The notes under the pieces are model-generated. The model did no database searches, was not told the DNA's origin, and worked only from the letters and a program-made list of their open reading frames with translations. 64,000 bases of DNA from Streptomyces erythrochromogenes (GTDB taxonomy: Bacteria > Actinomycetota > Actinomycetes > Streptomycetales > Streptomycetaceae): contig NZ_CP108036.1 of NCBI RefSeq assembly GCF_036170895.1, forward strand, positions 6,421,501 to 6,485,500, in the 5' to 3' direction. Of the stretch, positions 8,777-14,526 are shown in pieces (within the stretch, counting starts at the first letter, position 1; each line of letters starts with the position of its first letter). The position numbers were made by a program, and so were the translations under genes.

Positions 8777-10271
8777 GTCCGAGCCGAGCCCGGATGCGTC
8801 TCCAGGAGCCGCGGCGCCGTTCGATCCGTACGTCTCACGCCTCGGCACCAGACTCACCACCGTGTACGCCACCTCATGGACCTACGCCCCCGACACGAGT
8901 GACGGAGGCGACAGCGAGGTCGCGTCCCTGCGCCCGTCCGCGATGCTGAATCTGGGGCGCCTCGGCGCAGCTTACGACCGCCATGCCGACCAGCTGCCCC
9001 GCGTCCTGCAGAGCGGGCGCCTGGATCTGGCAGGCTTCGACGCGCGCCGATGGCGGGCCGCCGGGCAGGACCCTCCGACAGCAGCCACCCTGTGGCAGTT
9101 CGCGGCGCCCTCCGGCCAGATCATGCTCGCCCTGACCCTCGACGTCGCCGCGCCGCTCCTGCAGTGCATCCCGCTCCTCGAGGACCTGTACTACGCCGAG
9201 GTCACCTTCGGAGGTGAGGACGTCGAGCAGCTGGCCGCGGCGCGGATCGGCACGGTCCCCTCGGGGCTGCTGCCCGAAAGGCACCAGCTCGTTCTCCGGG
9301 CGTCGCCCTCGGCAAGTGACGTCCCGACACCCGATGTCGCGCAACGGATCATCTACCGGGCCGACCTCCCCGTCCGCCCGGGGCTCGACCCGCTGTGCAC
9401 GCCCGACGAGCTCAACCGGCGCCCGACCACCTCGGGAGTCCTGGGCCCCTACGTGAGCCTGCTGACCGGACACCAGGACTACGTGGAGAACGCGGCCTTC
9501 CTTTCCGCCGTCCAGGCCGTCGCCTCCGCCGCCCGCCTCCGGGAGATCCGCGTGCTGGCGGAATCGTACGCACGGCGATTCCGTGCGCGGCCCGGCGGGA
9601 ACGCCTCTCCGCGCGATCGGCGCGCCCTCCTGGAGAGGATCACCACGGCCCAGGGGCACCTGGAGCTGGAGCTCGGCTACAGCGTCGAGGTCCCCGCGGA
9701 TCTGGCCACCCTCGTTCCTTCGCTGCGCCCCACCTCCTACCACTCGGCCCTGTACGAGGCCATGGGTCTCACCGAGCGCGCGGCAGCCGTCAGCCAGACG
9801 CTCCAGCGCCTCGGCAATGCCACAGCCGCCGAGCTGACGTCGGTCGAGTCGACGGAGCTCAGGGCCGCGGACCGGCGGCGGGTGCGGACCGTGGTCGCCA
9901 TCACCTTCATTACGACCATCACAGCGACCCTGGGACTGCTCTTCGCCTTCTTCGGCATCAACGCCAGGGAAGTCGACGAGGCGCGCTCCATGTTCGACTC
10001 GGCCTACATGCCGATCTACGGCCTCATCGCCACCGTGCTCGTGCTGGGCTTCCTGGTGTACAGCGTCCTGCACGCCGTCGACCGGGCCGCCCTGCGCCGG
10101 TTCGCGGCGCCCGCGCCCACCTGGCACGGAACCCACAGGCTGCTGGCCGCGGAGCTGGGCACGGCGCTCCTCGACGGCCGGCCCTCGAGGGTTCCGCAAC
10201 CACGGAGCACGGAAGCCACCGGAGCGTACGACCAGGCATCCCGGCCCGCCACCGGCCTTCACCCTGAGTGA
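8751..10271 (+). CDS. Membrane protein of unknown family with two C-terminal TM helices (CorA-like topology)
   Basis: 506 aa starting at an ATG inside the kinase gene, behind a strong GAGGGGG site. Residues 1-370 look soluble: a Pro/Ser-rich leader, then a mixed alpha/beta region (SGQIMLALTLDVAAPLLQCIPLLEDLYYAEV). A helical stretch near 290-375 could form a coiled coil. Two hydrophobic helices follow, at about 381-402 (VVAITFITTITATLGLLFAF) and 419-443. Between them is FFGINAREVDEA, placed where CorA-type channels carry their Gly-Met-Asn loop but with GIN. A short polar tail ends the protein. I do not recognise the family. The architecture suggests a sensor or effector that opens at, or signals from, the membrane, with the coupled kinase as regulator; that is inference. 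Confidence 0.65.
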   Translation: MSPAGTPSESEPSPDASPGAAAPFDPYVSRLGTRLTTVYATSWTYAPDTSDGGDSEVASLRPSAMLNLGRLGAAYDRHADQLPRVLQSGRLDLAGFDARRWRAAGQDPPTAATLWQFAAPSGQIMLALTLDVAAPLLQCIPLLEDLYYAEVTFGGEDVEQLAAARIGTVPSGLLPERHQLVLRASPSASDVPTPDVAQRIIYRADLPVRPGLDPLCTPDELNRRPTTSGVLGPYVSLLTGHQDYVENAAFLSAVQAVASAARLREIRVLAESYARRFRARPGGNASPRDRRALLERITTAQGHLELELGYSVEVPADLATLVPSLRPTSYHSALYEAMGLTERAAAVSQTLQRLGNATAAELTSVESTELRAADRRRVRTVVAITFITTITATLGLLFAFFGINAREVDEARSMFDSAYMPIYGLIATVLVLGFLVYSVLHAVDRAALRRFAAPAPTWHGTHRLLAAELGTALLDGRPSRVPQPRSTEATGAYDQASRPATGLHPE

Positions 10272-10314
10272 GGGGTTGACCGCCGGTGGGGGCAACAACA
10301 GGGGCGCGGACGCG

Positions 10315-10352
10315 CGAGAGGCCGGCCGGGATTTCTCCCGACCGGCCTCTCG
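10315..10352 (-). terminator. Terminator of the downstream tRNA-Leu copy
   Basis: A near-perfect 17-bp hairpin (10315-10331 against 10336-10352, one mismatch, 4-nt loop) lies just beyond the 3' end of the minus-strand tRNA. It also faces the end of the membrane-protein gene at 10271. Confidence 0.75.
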
Positions 10353-10358
10353 CTGTTG

Positions 10359-10443
10359 TGTCCGAGGGGGGACTTGAACCCCCACGCCCGATAAAGGGCA
10401 CTAGCACCTCAAGCTAGCGCGTCTGCCATTCCGCCACCCGGAC
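10359..10443 (-). tRNA. tRNA-Leu (anticodon GAG), copy 2
   Basis: 85-nt class II tRNA read on the minus strand. The acceptor stem GTCCGGG pairs with CTCGGAC and the discriminator is A. The anticodon stem CTAGC/GCTAG encloses the loop TTGAGGT, giving anticodon GAG for CUC/CUU codons. A variable arm (TGCCCTTTATCGGGCG) and the T arm with GTTCAAGTC complete the fold. No CCA is encoded. It is identical to the copy at 10590-10674. Confidence 0.95.
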
Positions 10444-10555
10444 CGGGTGTGTGCCGTCCGTCCCTCGCGGGCCGTTGCGACGAGCGAAACACTACCAAAC
10501 ATTCCAGGGCCGCCGCCGCGTGCCCGGCGCCGGCCGAGGCCGCTCCCGGGAACGA

Positions 10556-10585
10556 AGGAGGACCCCGCCGAAGCGGGGTCCTCCT
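10556..10585 (-). terminator. Terminator between the two tRNA-Leu genes
   Basis: Perfect 13-bp stem (AGGAGGACCCCGC at 10556-10568 with its complement at 10573-10585) and a CGAA tetraloop, immediately 3' of the upstream tRNA on the minus strand. Confidence 0.8.
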
Positions 10586-10589
10586 GTTG

Positions 10590-10674
10590 TGTCCGAGGGG
10601 GGACTTGAACCCCCACGCCCGATAAAGGGCACTAGCACCTCAAGCTAGCGCGTCTGCCATTCCGCCACCCGGAC
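10590..10674 (-). tRNA. tRNA-Leu (anticodon GAG), copy 1
   Basis: Identical 85-nt sequence and fold to the copy at 10359-10443. The upstream (minus-strand 5') flank of about 57 bp is also nearly identical in both copies. That flank includes a TAATGT/TAGTGT hexamer about 46-50 nt before each tRNA, so each copy appears to have its own promoter and terminator. Confidence 0.95.
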
Positions 10675-10846
10675 CGGGTGTGTGCCGTCCGTCCCTCGCG
10701 GGCCGTTCCGACGTGGAAAACATTACCAAACGGCGGGGGGTCCTCGATCACACCCCCCGACGGCCGGGGATCGCCCTTGGGGACAGCGGCCCGGGGGGCG
10801 AGGATGGGAACGTTCGGTACTGAGTGGATCAGTGGGAGGAAGCAGC

Positions 10847-12172
10847 GTGAGCGAGTCGAGCGCGGGCAAGACCGTTTCCGGCGAGGACGAGGTCGTCGAC
10901 CTCTGCCGGGACCTCATCCGGATCGACACCAGCAACTACGGAGACCACTCGGGCCCCGGGGAGCGCAAGGCGGCGGAGTGGGTCGCCGAGAAGCTCGCCG
11001 AGGTCGGGCTGGAGCCGCAGATCTTCGAATCCCACAAGGGCCGCGCCTCGACGGTGGCGCGGATCGAGGGGGAGGACCCCACGCGGCCCGCGCTGCTGAT
11101 CCACGGGCACACCGACGTGGTTCCGGCCAACGCCGCGGACTGGACGTACGACCCGTTCGCGGGTGAGATCGCCGACGGCTGCGTGTGGGGCCGCGGCGCC
11201 GTCGACATGAAGGACATGGACGCGATGACGCTCGCCGTCGTCCGCGACCGGATGCGCAGCGGCCGCAAGCCCCCGAGGGACATCGTGCTGGCCTTCCTCG
11301 CCGACGAGGAGGCGGGCGGCATCTACGGGGCCCGGCACCTCGTCGACAAGCACCCGGGCCTGTTCGAGGGCGTCACCGAGGCGATCGGCGAGGTCGGCGG
11401 CTTCTCCTTCACCGTGAACGAGAACCTCCGGCTCTACCTCGTGGAGACCGCCCAGAAGGGCATGCACTGGATGCGCCTGACGGTGGAGGGCACCGCGGGC
11501 CACGGCTCCATGACCAACAACGACAACGCCATCACGGAGCTGTGCGAGGCCGTGGGCCGCCTCGGCCGCCACCAGTGGCCGGTGCGCGTGACGAAGACCG
11601 TACGGTCCTTCCTGGACGAGCTCTCGGACGCGCTCGGCACCCCCCTGGACCCGGACAACATGGACGCCACGCTCGCCAAGCTCGGCGGCATCGCCAAGAT
11701 GGTCGGCGCGACCCTGCGCAACTCGGCCGCCCCGACGATGCTCGGCGCCGGCTACAAGGTCAACGTCATCCCGGGCCAGGCGACGGCCCACGTCGACGGC
11801 CGCTTCCTGCCGGGCTACGAGGACGAGTTCTTCGCCGACCTGGACCGCATCCTCGGCCCCCGCGTGAAGCGGGAGGACGTGCACGGCGACAAGGCGCTGG
11901 AGACGGACTTCGACGGCCGGCTGGTGGAGGCGATGCAGGGCGCCCTGAAGGCGGAGGACCCGATCGCGCGGGCGGTCCCGTACATGCTCTCGGGCGGCAC
12001 GGACGCGAAGTCCTTCGACGACCTCGGCATCCGCTGCTTCGGCTTCGCGCCGCTGCAGCTGCCGCCGGAGCTGGACTTCGCCGGGATGTTCCACGGCGTT
12101 GACGAGCGGGTGCCGGTGGAAGGACTGAAGTTCGGGGTGCGCGTGCTCGACCGATTCATCGACAACGCCTGA
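10847..12172 (+). CDS. M20/M25/M40-family metallopeptidase (ArgE/DapE-like)
   Basis: 441 aa from a GTG at 10847 behind GGGAGGA. The dizinc motifs are visible: HGHTDVV near residue 85 (first metal His and the catalytic Asp) and WGRGAVDMKD near 118 (bridging Asp). DEEAGG near 155 (general base Glu and metal Glu) follows. A lid/dimerisation domain containing EGTAGHGS follows, and a late FHGVDE supplies the last His. Members deacylate amino acids or cleave dipeptides; the exact substrate is unknown. The length matches the family. It is in the same direction as the chaplins but separated by 131 bp with a distinct promoter, so it is probably not part of their unit. Confidence 0.9.
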   Translation: MSESSAGKTVSGEDEVVDLCRDLIRIDTSNYGDHSGPGERKAAEWVAEKLAEVGLEPQIFESHKGRASTVARIEGEDPTRPALLIHGHTDVVPANAADWTYDPFAGEIADGCVWGRGAVDMKDMDAMTLAVVRDRMRSGRKPPRDIVLAFLADEEAGGIYGARHLVDKHPGLFEGVTEAIGEVGGFSFTVNENLRLYLVETAQKGMHWMRLTVEGTAGHGSMTNNDNAITELCEAVGRLGRHQWPVRVTKTVRSFLDELSDALGTPLDPDNMDATLAKLGGIAKMVGATLRNSAAPTMLGAGYKVNVIPGQATAHVDGRFLPGYEDEFFADLDRILGPRVKREDVHGDKALETDFDGRLVEAMQGALKAEDPIARAVPYMLSGGTDAKSFDDLGIRCFGFAPLQLPPELDFAGMFHGVDERVPVEGLKFGVRVLDRFIDNA

Positions 12173-12225
12173 GATTCGAGAAGGTGTGCGCACTCCACTG
12201 AGAAGAGTGAATGCACTCATACGCT

Positions 12226-12253
12226 CGTAGCCCTGGTGATCCCTCCTCGTTAC
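12226..12253 (+). promoter_or_regulatory. Candidate sigma-BldN promoter for chpH
   Basis: CGTAGC (12226-12231) and CGTTAC (12248-12253) are separated by exactly 16 nt. The published BldN consensus in Streptomyces is CGTAAC-N16-CGTTGA, so the match is 5/6 and 4/6 at the expected spacing. An inverted repeat GAGTG-N4-CACTC (12205-12218) lies just upstream. chaplin genes are known members of the BldN regulon. Confidence 0.55.
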
Positions 12254-12258
12254 AGGTG

Positions 12259-12283
12259 GTGCGGTCCGCGGCTGGGACCGCAC
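12259..12283 (+). promoter_or_regulatory. 5'-UTR hairpin of chpH
   Basis: Perfect 9-bp stem GTGCGGTCC / GGACCGCAC with a 7-nt loop, starting a few bases after the inferred transcription start and ending 10 nt before the AGGAGGA ribosome-binding site. It could stabilise the very abundant chaplin mRNA or modulate its translation. Confidence 0.45.
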
Positions 12284-12303
12284 TTTGCCTACTAGGAGGA
12301 ACA

Positions 12304-12537
12304 ATGCTCAAGAAGGTTGTCGCCGCTGCGGCTGCCACCGGTGGTCTGGTTCTCGCGGGTGCGGGTCTGGCCGTCGCCGACGCGGGTGCACAGGGTGCGG
12401 CCATCGGCTCCCCCGGCGTCCTGTCCGGCAACGTCGTCCAGGTCCCGGTCCACATCCCGGTCAACGTCTGCGGCAACACCGTGTCCGTGATCGGCCTGCT
12501 GAACCCGGCCTTCGGCAACACCTGCGTCAACGCCTGA
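12304..12537 (+). CDS. chpH: Short chaplin (ChpH-like)
   Basis: 77 aa. A Sec signal peptide (MLKK, then VVAAAAATGGLVLAGAG, cleavage after AVADA near residue 26) precedes one chaplin domain. The domain holds the usual hydrophobic beta segments and two cysteines in VCGNTVSV and FGNTCVNA. Short chaplins are secreted and assemble into amyloid-like films. These lower surface tension so that aerial hyphae can rise and coat spores with a hydrophobic sheath. The order short chaplin then wall-anchored chaplin matches the chpH-chpC pair of S. coelicolor. The start has an AGGAGGA site. A BldN-like promoter lies upstream and a terminator hairpin follows. Confidence 0.92.
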   Translation: MLKKVVAAAAATGGLVLAGAGLAVADAGAQGAAIGSPGVLSGNVVQVPVHIPVNVCGNTVSVIGLLNPAFGNTCVNA

Positions 12538-12553
12538 CGCGTCTGAAGTCTTC

Positions 12554-12585
12554 GGCCCCGGAGCGCAATCCAGCGCTCCGGGGCC
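12554..12585 (+). terminator. Hairpin terminator after chpH
   Basis: Perfect 13-bp stem (GGCCCCGGAGCGC, 12554-12566, with its complement at 12573-12585) and a 6-nt loop; a short T run follows at 12593-12596. Confidence 0.8.
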
Positions 12586-12694
12586 ACCGGCCTTTTACGG
12601 CCCGGAACCATTCATCGGCGTACCAGGCGGGGGAGCCTGGACGGCCGGGCCTCCGAGCGCCGGCCGACACGTACACACCAGGGGACGAGTACAG

Positions 12695-13504
12695 ATGCGA
12701 CGACCGGCACAGGTCACCAGGAAGACCCTGATCACCATGGCTGCCGCGGGGGGTGTCCTCGCGCTGGGCGGGGGCTACGCACACGCGGATTCCGCCGCTA
12801 CAGGGCATGCGAAGAACTCTCCGGGCCTGCTGTCCGGGAACACCGTGCAGGCGCCCGTGGAGGCGCCGGTGAACGCCTGCGGGAACACGGTGACGGTGGT
12901 GGGAGGCCTCAACCCGGCCTTCGGGAACCACTGCGCCAACGCCTCGGGCCACGGCAAGCCGGGTCACCCCGGCCACCCGGGACACCCGGGCAACCCCGGT
13001 CACCCGGGCGACGACGAACCGTGCGACGACCACCCGGGCAATCCCGGGAACCCCGGCAACCCTGGGAACCCGGGCAACCCCGGGAACCCCGGCAACCCGG
13101 GCAACCCCGGCAACCCTGGGAACCCGGGCAACCCGGGCAACCCCGGCAACCCGGGCAACCCTGGGAACCCGGGCAACCCTGGGAACCCCGGCAACCCCGG
13201 CAACCCCGGGAACCCGGGTAACCCCGGTACTCCTGGGAACCCGGGTACTCCCGGCAACCCTGGGAACCCCGGTACTCCCGGCAACCCGGGCACCCCCGGT
13301 ACCCCGGGCACCCCCGGAAACCCGGGCACCGGTACGGGCACCCCCGTCACGCACCCCGGTACGGGAACGGGCACCGGGACCGGGGCGAACCCCGGTCTCG
13401 CCGCCACCGGCTCCGGTGACGTCCTGACCGCCGGCCTCCCGATCGCGGGTGGCCTGCTGCTGGCCGGCACCGTGCTCTACCGGCGTTCCCGGAACGCCGC
13501 CTGA
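12695..13504 (+). CDS. chpC: Long cell-wall-anchored chaplin with collagen-like stalk (ChpC position)
   Basis: 269 aa. A signal peptide with an Arg-Arg-Pro start and hydrophobic core ([13 protein letters not shown]) ends near AHA-DS (residue about 31). A single chaplin domain (residues about 42-83, cysteines in NACGNT and GNHCAN) is followed by about 125 residues of Gly-Asn-Pro / Gly-Thr-Pro triplets. A sorting signal then occurs at 235-239 (LAATG), with a hydrophobic segment and an RRSR tail. LAXTG is the motif used by Streptomyces class E sortases. ChpA-C of S. coelicolor carry two chaplin domains; here the second is missing and a glycine-every-third-residue stalk takes its place. It should display the chaplin outward from peptidoglycan. 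Confidence 0.88.
   Translation: MRRPAQVTRKTLITMAAAGGVLALGGGYAHADSAATGHAKNSPGLLSGNTVQAPVEAPVNACGNTVTVVGGLNPAFGNHCANASGHGKPGHPGHPGHPGNPGHPGDDEPCDDHPGNPGNPGNPGNPGNPGNPGNPGNPGNPGNPGNPGNPGNPGNPGNPGNPGNPGNPGNPGNPGNPGTPGNPGTPGNPGNPGTPGNPGTPGTPGTPGNPGTGTGTPVTHPGTGTGTGTGANPGLAATGSGDVLTAGLPIAGGLLLAGTVLYRRSRNAA
12954..13330 (+). repeat. Tandem 9-bp repeats encoding (Gly-X-Pro) triplets
   Basis: A degenerate CCNGGNAAC-type 9-mer is repeated about 40 times in frame, encoding Asn-Pro-Gly with a few His-Pro-Gly and Thr-Pro-Gly units. Variants differ mainly by synonymous third positions. Such arrays can gain or lose units by slippage or recombination. Confidence 0.9.
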
Positions 13505-13518
13505 CGGTTGCTCACGAC

Positions 13519-13542
13519 GCGGGCCCCGCCCCCGGGGCCCGC
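13519..13542. terminator. Bidirectional hairpin between chpC and the DUF5703 gene
   Basis: 10-bp perfect stem (GCGGGCCCCG / CGGGGCCCGC) with a CCCC loop between two convergent genes. Confidence 0.65.
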
Positions 13543-13544
13543 GC

Positions 13545-13733
13545 TCACCAGGTCGCGCGGACCTGGCGGATGATCCGGCGGCGCAGCCGCACGCGGCGGC
13601 TGCCGTCCCGGTGCAGGCTCAGCCGGTCGATCTCCCAGTTCCCGTACTCGGCATGGTCGGTCAGCAGGCGGGTCGCTTCCTTGCGAGGAACCCCGCGGGG
13701 CACGTACACGTCGACAAATTCGTATTCCGGCAT
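13545..13733 (-). CDS. DUF5703 family small protein
   Basis: 62 aa. The sequence begins MPEYEFVDVYVPRGVPRKEA and ends in an Arg-rich strand (RVRLRRRIIRQVRATW). This is the compact, strongly conserved actinobacterial DUF5703 family. The pattern suggests a small beta-alpha-beta basic protein, possibly nucleic-acid binding, but no function is established. It is convergent with chpC and divergent from the gene at 13781 (47-bp gap). Confidence 0.8.
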   Translation of the reverse strand: MPEYEFVDVYVPRGVPRKEATRLLTDHAEYGNWEIDRLSLHRDGSRRVRLRRRIIRQVRATW

Positions 13734-13767
13734 CGCATCTATTGTGCGGGCAGAGCCCTGCTACGGA

Positions 13768-13773
13768 TAGCGT
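13768..13773 (+). promoter_or_regulatory. -10 element of a probable leaderless promoter (gene at 13781)
   Basis: TAGCGT lies 7 nt before the ATG, and no Shine-Dalgarno sequence is present. Confidence 0.45.
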
Positions 13774-13780
13774 CTGCTCT

Positions 13781-14461
13781 ATGTCTGATGCCGCTCTGCC
13801 CACTGTTGCCGAGGTCCGCGCCGCCGCCGAGGCGGTCAAGGCCGCGCTCGACCGTCACCTCGCCGCGGTCGAGCGCAGGATCGGGGACGAGGATCCGGAC
13901 GTCTACGCCGCCTTCAACGAACTCGCCGCCGCCGCCGAGGAGTACGACGAACTCCTCTACGACCGCTACGACGAGGTCACGCCCTTCGAGATCCCGACGC
14001 CCGAGGACGGCGTCCCGTACACCGGCCCCGCCGAACCCGCCGCCTTCAGCGTGCTCATCCGCCGCGACTACGCCGTCGTCGAACCGGCGCGGCTGATCGC
14101 GCAGGCCGAGCGTGTCGCCGCGCACGACCGGGACGCCGACTTCGTCCACGACGGCGGCAGCGCCGACGCCCTCGGCGTGCTCTTCGGGGAGTACGAACCC
14201 GACGAGATCGCCTCCCGCTGCAAGGACTTCGGGCTGGAGGAGGGCGACTCCACGCTCTGGATCGCCGCCTCGGAGGAGGTGGCGGAACCGGGGGAGTGGC
14301 TGGGCTCGCCCTTCGGGCACATCGACCCGCAGGACGTCCTGCACCGGTTCGACGTCAGCTCCGTCTTCGACGAGGAGGCGGACGAGTTCGACGACGTCGA
14401 GGACGAGGACGTCGAGGACGAGGACGAAACCGCACGGCCGGGCCTGACGACCCCCGCCTGA
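13781..14461 (+). CDS. Conserved hypothetical acidic protein
   Basis: 226 aa, strongly acidic. The N-terminal helix (VAEVRAAAEAVKAALDRHLAAVE) is amphipathic. A middle region with EEYDELLYDRYDEVTPFEIP and SVLIRRDYAVVEPARLIA looks like a folded alpha/beta domain. The C-terminus is an Asp/Glu-rich tail (FDDVEDEDVEDEDE). No signal peptide, TM segment or known catalytic motif is present. I do not recognise the family beyond its being a typical Streptomyces cytosolic hypothetical. The start is supported by the leaderless-type -10 element; upstream in-frame sequence is not protein-like. A strong bidirectional hairpin separates it from the convergent RecD-like gene. Confidence 0.75.
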   Translation: MSDAALPTVAEVRAAAEAVKAALDRHLAAVERRIGDEDPDVYAAFNELAAAAEEYDELLYDRYDEVTPFEIPTPEDGVPYTGPAEPAAFSVLIRRDYAVVEPARLIAQAERVAAHDRDADFVHDGGSADALGVLFGEYEPDEIASRCKDFGLEEGDSTLWIAASEEVAEPGEWLGSPFGHIDPQDVLHRFDVSSVFDEEADEFDDVEDEDVEDEDETARPGLTTPA

Positions 14462-14486
14462 CCGCGAGAGCGGGCGCGACCGCACG

Positions 14487-14522
14487 CCGTGGCCTCCCGC
14501 CCCGAGGGGCGGGAGGCCACGG
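14487..14522. terminator. Bidirectional terminator hairpin
   Basis: 17-nt inverted repeat (14487-14503 and 14506-14522), perfect, with a minimal loop, between the convergent genes ending at 14461 and 14527. Confidence 0.8.
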
Positions 14523-14526
14523 CCGA

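Larger units (their letters stand above)
10444..10731. repeat. Tandem duplication of tRNA-Leu with its promoter flank
   Basis: The 33 bp after each tRNA 5' end (10444-10476 and 10675-10707) are identical. The following 24 bp (10477-10500 and 10708-10731) differ at only a few positions, diverging beyond that. The terminator regions are unrelated in sequence. Confidence 0.75.

Noticed and set aside
10359..10674. Prophage or integrative-element attachment site at the tRNA-Leu genes
   Set aside because: No integrase, no partial tRNA 3'-end copy and no phage genes are visible; the repeat is a simple tandem tRNA duplication.
12954..13330. CRISPR-like array
   Set aside because: The repeats are contiguous 9-mers without spacers and code for Gly-X-Pro triplets.
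13000..13470. Long minus-strand reading frame (Pro/Gly/Val-rich) opposite the chaplin stalk
   Set aside because: It is the reverse reading of the 9-bp repeat array; its periodic composition follows from the repeat and it has no ribosome-binding site.
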